In this document: positions 12,438 to 23,462 of the stretch, one piece after another
How positions within the stretch are numbered: the first letter of the stretch is position 1
How the letters are laid out: every line of letters starts with the position of its first letter
NCBI GenBank assembly: GCA_021464245.1
Contig: JADCRB010000040.1
Span: forward strand, 5,114,273-5,178,272
From: Carallia brachiata
Lineage: Eukaryota > Streptophyta > Magnoliopsida > Malpighiales > Rhizophoraceae
Reading direction: 5' to 3'
DNA: 64,000 bases
The notes under the pieces: model-generated
Database searches by the model: none
Told to the model about the DNA's origin: nothing
Seen by the model: the letters and a program-made list of their open reading frames with translations, nothing else
Program-made: the position numbers and the translations under genes

Positions 12438-15175
12438 TCAGGAAGTATTGGCCAAGGACTCTATTAGAAGCTGGTAACCTTCTGGTATAGGTGCCTGTGT
12501 CTGCACGCATTCTGCCAATGCTGGGATATCAGAACTGAGGTCTAGAAATCTTGCAAGAAAGAGAAGGAGATGAAAATCTGAAATTCTCTTGACAAATGGA
12601 AGATTTTTTGTACGGTCCAGATGAGTTTTCAGCGCCCTCATGGTTGCTGGTGTGGCCCTGTTCTCAACAGGAAAGGCTGATGATAGAGGTCCCTGCAAGC
12701 CATAGCAAAGTGATATAAGTTCTCCTAACATGCAAATCAAGTCAAAATATAACCAAAAATTGAAACCTTTGATATCAACACATAATAAAGAATCAAATTA
12801 ATGGCTACCATAGACAACCACTGCCAAGTGTTACTACAGAGCGACAAAATAGGAGATGCTTTATAAGCATATACTGCTCCATGTTAGTGAAATGTTAACA
12901 TGGGCCCTCAATTGTGTTTGTTTTTCTGCAATGGCAGCATCATGATGTCTAGACTAGGAACTAAAAACATTTTATGCTTAACACTGACTGCTGTCAGACT
13001 ATACCACGAGGAATTTTATCCTTCTCGACTTGTTCCATTTACACCCCATCCCATATCCTGCCCACTCTTCTTTGCAAAATAGGAGAAGAGACCAAACGGC
13101 ATTATTCAAACCCAGAAGGTGCACACCATTCAAGTATGGCTTTGTGCATTCTCAAAACATTGTCATCCATCCAAAAGTAGTCTAATATCAACACTGCAAT
13201 TTACTCAAACAGAAAGCTAAACCATTCCAATTTATATCTGTGAAAGAAAGCATAAATTTCATATAGGGGTCTCATCAAAGTTCCTAAATTCTAGCAACAT
13301 TTGGCCCAGGAAAGACAACAATGGATTGTAATCCAATTCCTAAATTGTACCAATATTTGGCTCAAAAGCTTAATAAACTCTTAATTTAGTTCTAATATGT
13401 CCAGTTATAATATTAGTAAGGTATAAAATATAGACAACAAGTGCCTTCATAGTTTCTTCAAGATGATAGCTTTTGTTACTGTTAGTTTTTAGAAGTCTAG
13501 AGACAAATCCCTAGCCCTGAAATGCCACACAATTACACCCCACAATGAGGAGAAAAGGAACTTATGCTAACATAGCAACTTAGCATGCAAATACCTAAAT
13601 GTATTAGACTAATCAATGTTCAACACAATGGAACAACAGTTGCAGTCTACAATCCTGCAGTTAGCGAATACATGGATGATATAACGTCTGAGATGTGGTT
13701 CAAACGAGGACCATTGCTAGGGACAATCTAACAGCCATTGGACAATGTTCATTCTGTCGCCTTTAAACTCAATAAATCTTAATTGGTTCAACAACTGCAT
13801 CTTTTAGTTCTCCACCATGTAAGTTATCCACAAACTTCTTACCTCACTACATTAGAAGATATTTGTGCCTACTGATGCTATCTCAAAGGATGTATTGAAG
13901 AATAAAAAATAAATAAAACAAAACACCCAAGGTCAAGGAAATTACCAAATACAATTTGAATGATCATAATGTCAAAGGTAAAAAATCCCAGTTGTATTTT
14001 ACACGGGATTGGTTTCCATTGATGCAATCGGATATATGTGCGTGCTTTCGTTGTTGCAGGGTTGGCCATCAAAGCAATATAAACAAAATAAAGGAACAAA
14101 AGGGAAACAATTGATTCGAAGCATGCCATGTGATCGAAGCAATATAAACAAAGTAAAGGAACCAAAGGGAAACAATTGATTCGAAGCATACCATGTGATC
14201 GAGGATCTTAACCACGACCAAGAAGAAATCGTTATCAACCTCCTTGACATCCTTGCTTCCAACAACGACATCCTTCTTCAATTTAGACAACTTAGGATCA
14301 GCATCCTCCCCAATCTCCGTCTCGAACCACCCTTCCTTAAACAACCTTATACACATATCACTCATTTGAAAAGCCTCGAAATGCACATCGGCTCCACCAT
14401 CCTCATTCACCAACAGCTTCACCACTGCAGTAACCCACTCCTTCAGCTCGCTCTCCGCGTGAAGCTCGGCTGCCTGCAGCACCTCCCTGTTGGACAAAGT
14501 GTAATCTTTCTTGTCCTGCGTTATAGTCTGAGTGAAAATAAAGCCCACTCTCCTCATTCCCAGACCCGCCGCAATGGCGTCCACCAGCTTTTCTTCATTG
14601 GGTTCCCTAAAAAGCATGAGAATTTCCTCCGTGCCCTGCTGCGGTGGCTCGTATATGAAATTCACTTCCACTTTCCCTTCCTCCGACACCGTTCCGTACA
14701 TAAAACCGCCCCTTTTAACCGCAAAAGCAAGCGTTTCGTTCACGTAATGCTGGAAGGAATTCGCGCAGTCCCGATCGAAGGAGACGGACTCGCAGTGAGG
14801 ATTCTCCTGTCGGGTGACCCGCATCTGTTTGGCAATCAGATCGTCCATGGTCATCTTCCGGCCAAACGATCCCGCAGGATTTACGGTGGGGCCACCCGCG
14901 ACGGTTCGCTCGCCGTCGTATGCCAAGAAAATAATGGAGCCGTGGGCGATGTTGAGAGCGGAGAGGGTGGCGTTTGGGTCGGCCATGTCGGCGAACCGGA
15001 GGAGATCGGAGTGGGATTTGGCCAGAAGGAGGTTTTGGTTGGTGGAGAGGGTTTGATTGTGGACGGGGATTTGAAGCTGGTTTTGGATTAGGGTTTTAAG
15101 CTGGGCGACGGTGATGTTGGGGTTGTCGACGGAGACGCGCTCGAGGCCGTCTCGGCTGCGGATTCGAAGCATCAT
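12438..15175 (-). CDS. NPL4: NPL4-like ubiquitin-binding cofactor of CDC48
   Basis: CDS is complement(join(12438..12692,14192..15175)), 412 residues, matching the length I recall for plant NPL4-like proteins (about 413). The N-terminus (MMLRIRSRDGLERV) is the ubiquitin-like fold. The NPL4/MPN-like domain follows, with FIYEPPQQGTE and MRRVGFIFTQT. Exon 2 gives GPLSSAFPVENR through YQLLIESLANTS. The 1.5-kb intron is phase 0. NPL4 with UFD1 recruits ubiquitylated substrates to the CDC48/p97 ATPase for ER-associated degradation and related extraction. The donor is the canonical GT at 14191-14190, but a tandem duplication has placed a near-identical site 65 bases downstream. MM gives two adjacent possible starts, and I used the first. 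Confidence 0.93.
12693..14191 (-). other. NPL4 intron
   Basis: The single intron runs from GTATGC to an acceptor reading GCTTGCAG. Apart from the 65-bp tandem repeat at its 5' end I see no gene or recognisable element inside. Confidence 0.8.
14073..14202. repeat. 65-bp tandem duplication across the NPL4 exon-intron junction
   Basis: The two copies (about 14073-14137 and 14138-14202) differ at only a few positions. Each carries AAGCAATATAAAC, GGGAAACAATTGATTCGAAG and CCATGTGATCGA. The right copy contains the last 11 coding bases of exon 1 and the true GT donor. The left copy carries the same context, but the donor reads GC instead of GT. Confidence 0.85.
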
Positions 15176-15221
15176 CTTGGAGCAGCCCCGGCGGTTATTG
15201 GTAATTGGATGCCGGTGGGTT

Positions 15222-15231
15222 CTTAGGGTTT
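15222..15231 (-). promoter_or_regulatory. Telo-box-like motif upstream of NPL4
   Basis: TTAGGGTTT on the plus strand (AAACCCTAA on the coding strand) lies about 50 bases before the NPL4 start. It is the same motif class as in the UTP15 leader. Confidence 0.4.
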
Positions 15232-15239
15232 AATTATAG

Positions 15240-18200
15240 GATGAAATTGAGAGACAGAGACGCTGCAGCGGCCAGACAGCCGGTGGCAGTTGGTCGCAGA
15301 GACTGGTGGAGTTTAGCGGAGAGTTGTAAGGAGAACCGAAGTTAATAAACGGAGTTTAGCTAAAGCTTGATGGAGAGGAAAGGGATCGAATTTAAGTAGC
15401 GTGCGATGTCGTGTGGTTTTGCAAATTTATATGGGCGTTGTTGTCTTCTGCAAGGAGTTTTGACTTTTGAGGCTTTGAGGGCGCTTTGGACAACGGACAG
15501 TGCCACACTCTCCTCCGAGGCTACGACTTCGGCTTTCCTTCGTGCGTCGGATTTGGACTTTGTCTTTTTTTTTTTTTCTCTTTTTATTTTTAGCGAAAAA
15601 ATAAAATGTTAGTTTGTAGGTCTATGTTGAGGAGCTCTTTATTGCTCTCTTAATTTATTATTTTTATATAGAAAATTTATCACTTTAATAATAGTAGAAT
15701 TGAATAGTATTTTCTCACGCTTAATTATGATATATCAATCTTGAATATATTAATACGTATGTTTATAGATCTCATTCATTTTAAAGAGGGACAACACTTG
15801 AAAAATTTAAATCTAAATTAAAATAAGAGTAAATAGGCCGATTTACTATTAGACTTTTACTTTGAATGATAATTTCAACTTTACTTAGAGCAAAATAGAC
15901 AGGAGAGTATATTTTCTTCACTCAAAGGATAAAATTATCGTGGTTGTAATCCAATTATTGGCAAGCATCAAGTTCCTTTTTTTTTTTTTATAATTTTTGT
16001 TTCATCTCCCAATTATTGTTCTTGTAAGCCCAGATTGGGAGGCACTTAGTCGATTTCATTTAATCTCATACATAATAAATATGTCAGGTGGTAATCAAAG
16101 CAACTCTCATGTCACGTGGTAGTCATTTGAGTTAAATTATACAAATATGGTATTGCATCTTTTTTTTTTTTTTTTTTGCGCTTTTAAGCAGAAAAATTAT
16201 GATAATAACTTCTTGGTCTTATGGATTCTCGATTAATTGTTAAGGCCCTGGCTATCAACCCTCGTGCCCTGGTCCTAAGAGGGGCATGGTCAGATGGATT
16301 GACATCCGAACAAGAGGAGGTTGGTTAGAGAAATAATTTCTTAATTCTCATTCCATTCTACCTTCTATCAATCCCCGACAAGTAATTGAGTTGGGCTTGA
16401 TGATGAAATAAATAGATGGGCCAGTCCAGGTCGGCCCAAATCAATTAGCATCTTGCCCACACGCAAATGGTTAGAGAAAAAGAACCAAAAATAATAATAG
16501 TAATAATTTACACCAAAAAATAATAATAATAATAATAAACAAAGGTTAGATAGTCTTTCCATAACTTCCCAACCCAATGGTTAAAGAGTCAAGAACTCTA
16601 TTCGGTTTTAATTTTTGAGAGAGAGAGTGTGTGTGAGATTTATGAGAAGAGAGCTGTTTTATTGTATAGTTTATAACTCAATAAACTTTTAAATGAACAA
16701 AAAAAAAAGTTAGATAACATTATTCCTGAAAAAAGAAAAAAAAAAACTCCTCTCACCGGATTTATGTGGAGTTGGATGATTAACTTGCCATTGATTGCTC
16801 TAGCATTGTGTCTACTAGGTCAAGAATGTTCATCCTGTCGGATCTCTTTTACTTTTGGAATTCATTTGCTTCCTTGTGAAGTTCTCATACACCTAATTGT
16901 ATATCTTCCGTTCCTTTTTTTTTTTTTTTATTTGGAGTGGTGGTGTGTGTAGAATCAGCGGAATAATATCTGAAATTTGGGTTGGGACGATTTTTTTAAA
17001 AATCTTAATACAAAGTAATGTGCAAGGCAATAAGAATATATGCGATGCTTCTTTAACGAAAGTAACTCACAAATATAATCCAAGTCACATTAGTGAAAAA
17101 AACACAAATGCACGAGGAACATGAAATGAGCATCAGAGAGGCAACGATCATATGGCTATTTTATTAATTTCAGGAGGCACCCCCAACGATCAAAATTGTT
17201 TAAACTTTAAGCCAGCCCCATTGTGTTTTGAAATTCAAATATTAGCTTTTCGGAGGGAGGCACTCAATGCTGATTGGATAGTGACATGGGACCAAGGATT
17301 GGGACCCATTCACTTGTGATCTTTTGCCAATCTGCCCTTGTCTCTTTCATACATTTTTTTTTACCCCGAATGTAGTCAGATAAAATTTTAATTAAACAGT
17401 ATTTATATTATAATTGATAGTATATTTTATATAATTATAATTAAAAAAATATAAATTAAAAAATAATATTATTTTTTTATTTTTTATTTTATCATTGTGA
17501 TTGAACAAAATATATTAATTATTGTAGTATGTGCATTGTTTGGCTAAAATTTTGTCTCACCATATACAATTACTGTTTATTTTTGGGTTAAACTAGAAAA
17601 GTAAGTAATATTCTACGATTTATTAGAAAGAATTGCAAAGTTTCACCATGTACAGTAAATAAAAACTAGAACACAAAATAACTAAAAGAGCATATTTTGA
17701 GAATTTAGCAAGAGCTATCGAATTATTTTTATAATTATGTGAAGACAGACATATATTTAATCTCATTAAACGCATTTGTAAGAATTTGAAACTATAGATT
17801 TATGGTATACATGAATTTAACTACTAGATCACAATGCATTTGTTGTTATCCCAGTATTTTTGGCACAATGCATTTTGTTTGTTTGTTTTTGAAGATTTTG
17901 GCGCATCAGAAATTAATGAGGGGGTATTATTAAGATCGGATTCCTACATGGGTCCAAAACAAGAACTGGTTTAATCTGGTCCGCTCCCTCTAGATCACGC
18001 ACGTATGGCTCTCTCTTCCATTCTTTCGGCAATCCTTTCTCTCTCTATAATGTCAGTATAGGACGAAAGTGCCCCTGCAATTCTCTGAATACAAGTTGCT
18101 CCACTCTAAACTGTAAATATTCTGGACTGATAATAAGCAATGTAGGTTTTAATCTTGAATTTATTAGAATAATCCTACTAAGAAGAGTACTCATGGTATC

Positions 18201-20580
18201 CCCAGATTGTACAATTAAGCTCCGTTTGCCGTCATATAATCAACTTTTTTGAATGTAATGTGTATAACATACTTGATATTTGTTAATTTAATATTTGAAA
18301 TTCACCATGTTATGTACAATTGGAAAAGACAAAAAAAAAATTGCATGTGACTACCATAGAATTGAAGAAATTATATAAAATACAACACAAATATAAAGAT
18401 GCTTGAAAAAAAAAAGGGATGCTTATTTTTTTGGACATTAAAAAGTTGATGTCAACTATTGTCAAATTTTTATGTTAGAAATTAGTAATTTGTGGTTGCT
18501 AGAGGGCAGTGATAGTTCACCTAAAATGTTCCAAACTAACGTAGCCTCATTAATCTCATTCTAGAAGAAGCCGTTGACTTTTGATCTCAAAGTAATTTAC
18601 GACCATCTACCGATCCAACTAATTGAAAACAGAGAAGAAATGCAAATCACTCAATAAATATCATCCATTGCTCAAAATCATGAGAAATTTTATCAGGGTT
18701 AGAAAAAAGATTTTCAAACTTCCATTACAGGTACTCCTTCTAATCCACGAAATGCAACCGTAACAACTTGCATACGTTTGGCTCATAGTCTATTTAAAGA
18801 TCGATGTTGATAGTCTATTTAGAGATCAATTAAGTCATAAAACTTTTGAATTACAAATAATTTTTCTCTATTTTATGAATTTTCTCTTATTTTATCCAAT
18901 TGATTTCAACATGAGGGTGTGATTTTGAAAATGTTAAGTTCTAAAGTAATAGGGTTAGTTTGATTTAATTGACTGCTTGAGAATACCTATCATTAATAAT
19001 TAGTGATTGATATCTTAAATTAGAAGTTTAAAACCGTGTTTGGTTTCGTTAGAAACCAAAGAAACAATTGGAATGAAAAAAGAAAAAAAAACGCAATCAT
19101 TATTATATTATTTTTTTAATTATTTTTTTAACATATTTTTTATTTATTCAAATAAATTATTTTTTTAACAGTTTTTTCTCTTACCACTTTTTTTTTGTTT
19201 TTTCTTATCATTTTTTTCGTCAATCCAAACAAATTTTTTTTTACTTATAACTTTCTTTCGATATGAATTTTTCACAATCTAAACACATTATATATAAGAG
19301 TTTGAACTACAAAAACATTGTTGTCATAACTTTTTGTTTTCCACTAAACCCACAAAGTAAAACCAAACAAAAACTCCTACGCGAGGGAAAGAAAGAGATT
19401 AATGTTAAAATTAACAAAAAAAAAAAAAAAAAAAGTAGTCCATTGAACACTCTAATCACGCGAATTGGCCTAAAAAGAATTGAACGATTAGTGGAAGTAT
19501 CGAAATTGTCGTGGTCTGATGGGCCAATCCAAATCTCAATTCTCAAAGGCATCAGTCTACAACGGTCGGTCACAAAATTCAAATTGCCTTTTCCAACAAA
19601 AGTGAATGTCTCATTTGTCGAGACTTCCTGTTGAAAAATGACATCACCAGAGCCCACTTCACACCACCTCATGGAGGAATTTAGTAATCAGTCAGTGCCC
19701 CTTTTTTTTTCATTGGTTCTGATTTGAATTTTTTCGAGTGCCTTTTCTAATTTTAAAAAAATTATAAGAAACTTATGATTGACACGTTGCTGAATTTCAT
19801 ATTCAATACCTCATGATAAAACAGATGACTCTTAACATAATTAATAATAATAATAACAAACATTCCTCTAATGCTTTTTTTTTTCTTTTTCTAAAAGAAA
19901 AAATCCCACTCCACCAATATACCAAGTGACTCACACGACACAAAATTTAATAGACCATTAATGGCAATAAAAATTTAATAAATAATAGGATTATATATAA
20001 AAATATATTTATATATGTTATTTCACTATAATTTTTTTTTATATTTAAATAAATTAATGAGATTTGTGTTGTTGAAAAATTTTCGTATCTAACTACAAAT
20101 AGATACCGAACAATTGAAGACAATTGATAAATCGTCCTTACCATTGTGAGCATAAGTATAAGTTATGCAAAGGGAATTATTATATAAATTTTATAACAAA
20201 TAAAAGATATAGCGAGAACTCTTTACTCGTTGTTTGGAAAACGGCACCATAAGGATTATGCCTTTATTACAAATTGACATGATTGATGGTGTGTTGGCAT
20301 CATAATGGCTAATTTTTACTACATGCACTATATTTCTTAATTTTTTGCCTTCAGCATAAAAGAAAAAAAAAAAAAAAAGCTGCACAAGTCCATGCTAAAG
20401 TACGTGTGCCACTGTATAATACAGTTTGTAAGGACGGCGATCAAATCAAAAGGCCCAAGCATGCGTTGTGTGTAGACGTCCTCCTTTGAACTGGCTCAAA
20501 AGAACCGGTCTGAAATATATAATCCAATTAACTTATCCGTTCATGATTATAGTAGGACGCCGTCTCACAAGTTTTTTTTC
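15240..20580. other. Gene-poor intergenic region
   Basis: I find no conserved frame over more than 5 kb on either strand. The region holds poly(A)/poly(T) runs, a GA/GT-rich patch near 16615-16640 and AT-rich repeat text. At 19034-19235 a segment begins GTGTTTGG and ends CCAAACAAA, which could be an old MITE. The 121-123 codon frames near 19.3-19.7 kb overlap each other on opposite strands and match nothing I know. Confidence 0.5.
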
Positions 20581-20581
20581 T

Positions 20582-20952
20582 TTATAGTGTGTTGGAGTGG
20601 AGGGAATAGTGGAAAAAAGAAGAGAAAAAAAAATAGAGAAAAAATAAAATTATTTAGAGTGATAGAGAAAGTGAAGAGAAAGAAAGTGCGGTGAAAGAAA
20701 AGTAAATAGTAATTTGTGAGAGAAAAAGTGAAGAGAAAATAAAATTGTTTGGAGTGGTAGAAAAATTGAAAGAAATAATACTGAAAGAAAAAATGAATAG
20801 TAATTTGTGAGAGAAAAAGTGGAGAGAAAATAAAATTGTTTGGAGTGGTGTAAAAAATGAGAAGAAAGAAATATAAGAAAGAAAAGTATATGGTAATAAT
20901 TATATTTTTCTTTCTCTTCCTCCTTTTCCTTCGTACAACAAACACGCCCTTA
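20582..20952. mobile_element. Tourist-like MITE, copy 1 (365 bp)
   Basis: The element spans 20585-20949 with TTA on both sides. The left end is TAGTGTGTTGGAGTG and the right end in reverse complement is GGGCGTGTTTGTTG. Its GA-rich interior repeats AGTAATTTGTGAGAGAAAAA. TTA target duplications and GTGTGTTTG-type ends fit the PIF/Harbinger superfamily. The interior closely matches the element at 61.5 kb. Confidence 0.65.
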
Positions 20953-23400
20953 ATGCTGTGATTAAATAGGGAGAATTTGAGTAGAAAATAAATAAAAAAA
21001 GAATAAAAAATAATATAGTAATAATATTTTTATAATAAAAAAATAATGATTAAAAAGTTGTGAGAAAGAAAATGAATAGTAATTTATGAGAGAAAAAATA
21101 AAAAATAATTATTTGAATTAATAAAAACTGAATAAAAATAAATAAATAAATAATCTTTTTCCATCCATTTTCTTTTTCTTTTTCATTGAAAATTACCAAT
21201 CACGGCTTAAGAAAATGATTCTCGTGAATAAGAGATACTGCTACAGAGAAAGGAAATTGGAAAACTATGGGAAATTTTTCTTTAAAAAACAAAGTGAAAA
21301 GGCAGAAAAACTGATATCTCAAACTCAATCTTTCTCCTTCAATTGTTCGTATGAGAAGAAAATTGTCATTTATAAATCTACTAAAAGACGTTTGATTTGT
21401 TATATCGGTCTATTAAAAAGACCGTTAGGGTTAGAAGTCATACAATAAAAATAATACTTTATATTTTTAAACATTTTACACTCTTACTCTCTAAGATTAA
21501 AATTAAAATTTTTAAAATAAAAATTTAAATTTTAACTACTAAAATGTCATTTAAAAATAAACTTTATATTTTATAGTTAAGGTATATTTGTTTTGTATCG
21601 ACGTTGATGTGTATTGTCATAATTTTGTTTTACCTTTTATGATTTTTCTAAAAACAAATTTTTACTTTTCACCCTTTATAATTATCTTTTTTATTTTTAT
21701 TATTTTTAATAGTTTTTTTTTTCTTTTTGAAAGCTTAAGGTTCCTCAACGAAATACGAAAAATATCACCGACGTAGTCATTGCTTACATAAAAATAAAAC
21801 TTTACGCATTAAAAGTGAACTCCTTTTTGTGCATTAGTAACGAACTCCCTTAAAGAAAAAAGAAAGACCTTTTTTGTTGTGGTGAAATCACAATTAACAG
21901 ATAAATTATATTTACGTTTTAAATCGTCATAATTTCATCTCCATCTTTTTGTCTGCCACCACTACCTGCCATTTACAGATCAATAGGTGTTTTTTTTTGG
22001 TTTCCTGCTCGTATATTTTTCTTTTTTCTTTGCCTATTTATTGTTATTTTAAATTGATTGTGTGCTTTTAACCCCACTATTATATTTCTCAAAAATAAAA
22101 ACCTGCTATTATATATTTCTCTCTTAAAAAAAAAAAAGCAGTCTATTATATGTTACTTGCATACGTGAAATCATGCGCGGAATAGTCTACACGGAATTAG
22201 GGCAATGAACTAGCTTATTATTACGAATAATAATGAATATGCTTTGCAATCTATGAGGTTATTTATTAATATAATAATTGTAATTTTATTTATATTACTT
22301 GAGACTTATGATACAAACAGAATTAAAATTAATTAATTTTGACATATTCAATTGAAGATCAAATAATCGCATAAACAAAACAAAGTAATTTAATTGTCAG
22401 GCGTTATCTAGGAGCAACCTTTTTTTTTTTTTGGATACAATATTAGGAGCGACTTAACTATATATTTTTTATTTTCTGAACAAACTAAACCATATTCAAC
22501 ATCTCATTAATAATATCTCTCAAAAAAAAAACCCCCTCATTAGTCATAAGGCTAAATTTGTAATTTTATTTGCTAACCTTTTTTTTTTTAAAGTCTATTT
22601 AAATCCCAACAATTTTATTACAATTTTCTTATTCCTTCCAATCCAAACAAACAAATAAAAGATCAGTTTCTTTACACTAGATTTTTGTCTCTTAATTTTC
22701 TTTCCATATACGCCCAGTTCCAAATAAGGTGGGAGAGATGAGTACCACCAACTGCACTCTTTATAATCTTTTATTAATTACTGTGTCGGTACCAAAGGTC
22801 ATAATTAAAGGCTTAAAGCAGAATATCTAACAATTAACCAACAATCAAGGGGCCTCAACTAAACAGCGTTGGTTTATAAGTAATTATAGCATTGACTGTC
22901 ACCGACACTGGGTGGCTTTACAATTTACAAGCACAATATTACCCAAAACTTTGATAAGAAAAATGAGAAAACAGTACCAGTATCTTATAGTTTTTAATAT
23001 AAATTATGATTCTATATTCAAAAAAAATTTAAATGATTGAATAATTATAATATTTCTCGTTTCAAAATAAGTTGTAAGTATAATTTATATTGATTATGAA
23101 AACTGAACTCATAAAGATAAAATTGTCCAACGGATTAAGATTGATTTCAGATTAAAAAAAGTTAAAATTTTAAAATAACAAATAAAAATTATTCCATATT
23201 TTATTGTGTCCTCGAGAAAATTTAAAAACGAGTGGCCGTTTGAGCTCCAGCTTTGGAAGAGCTTCAAACTTAAAAAAAACCCCATCTTCTCTTCAATGCA
23301 ACACAAACAAACAAACCAAACAACGCCCTACACTTTCCTTCATGCTTCAGTCCCATAATCCCATTTCGTTCCATTCCATCTCCTTACACCAAAACTAAAC
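20953..23400. other. Gene-poor AT-rich DNA upstream of ROPGAP
   Basis: The first 250 bases look like a further, more degraded relative of the adjoining MITE, repeating AGTAATTTATGAGAGAAAAA. The remainder has T-rich low-complexity DNA and no conserved frame. The ROPGAP promoter should lie in the last part, but I recognise no TATA element with confidence. Confidence 0.45.
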
Positions 23401-23462
23401 CCCAAAAGACCGTGTTTGGCGGACACAGAGAGAGAGAGAGAAAGAGATAGTGGGAAAAAAAA

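Noticed and set aside
14195..15091. 298-codon plus-strand frame opposite NPL4
   Set aside because: It is the antisense shadow of NPL4 exon 1, whose protein is clearly conserved.
16240..16330. GC-richer block as a possible tRNA gene
   Set aside because: No cloverleaf pairing or convincing A and B boxes could be drawn.
20565..20945. 126-codon Phe-rich minus-strand frame
   Set aside because: It lies almost wholly inside the Tourist-like MITE and reflects its GA-rich composition.
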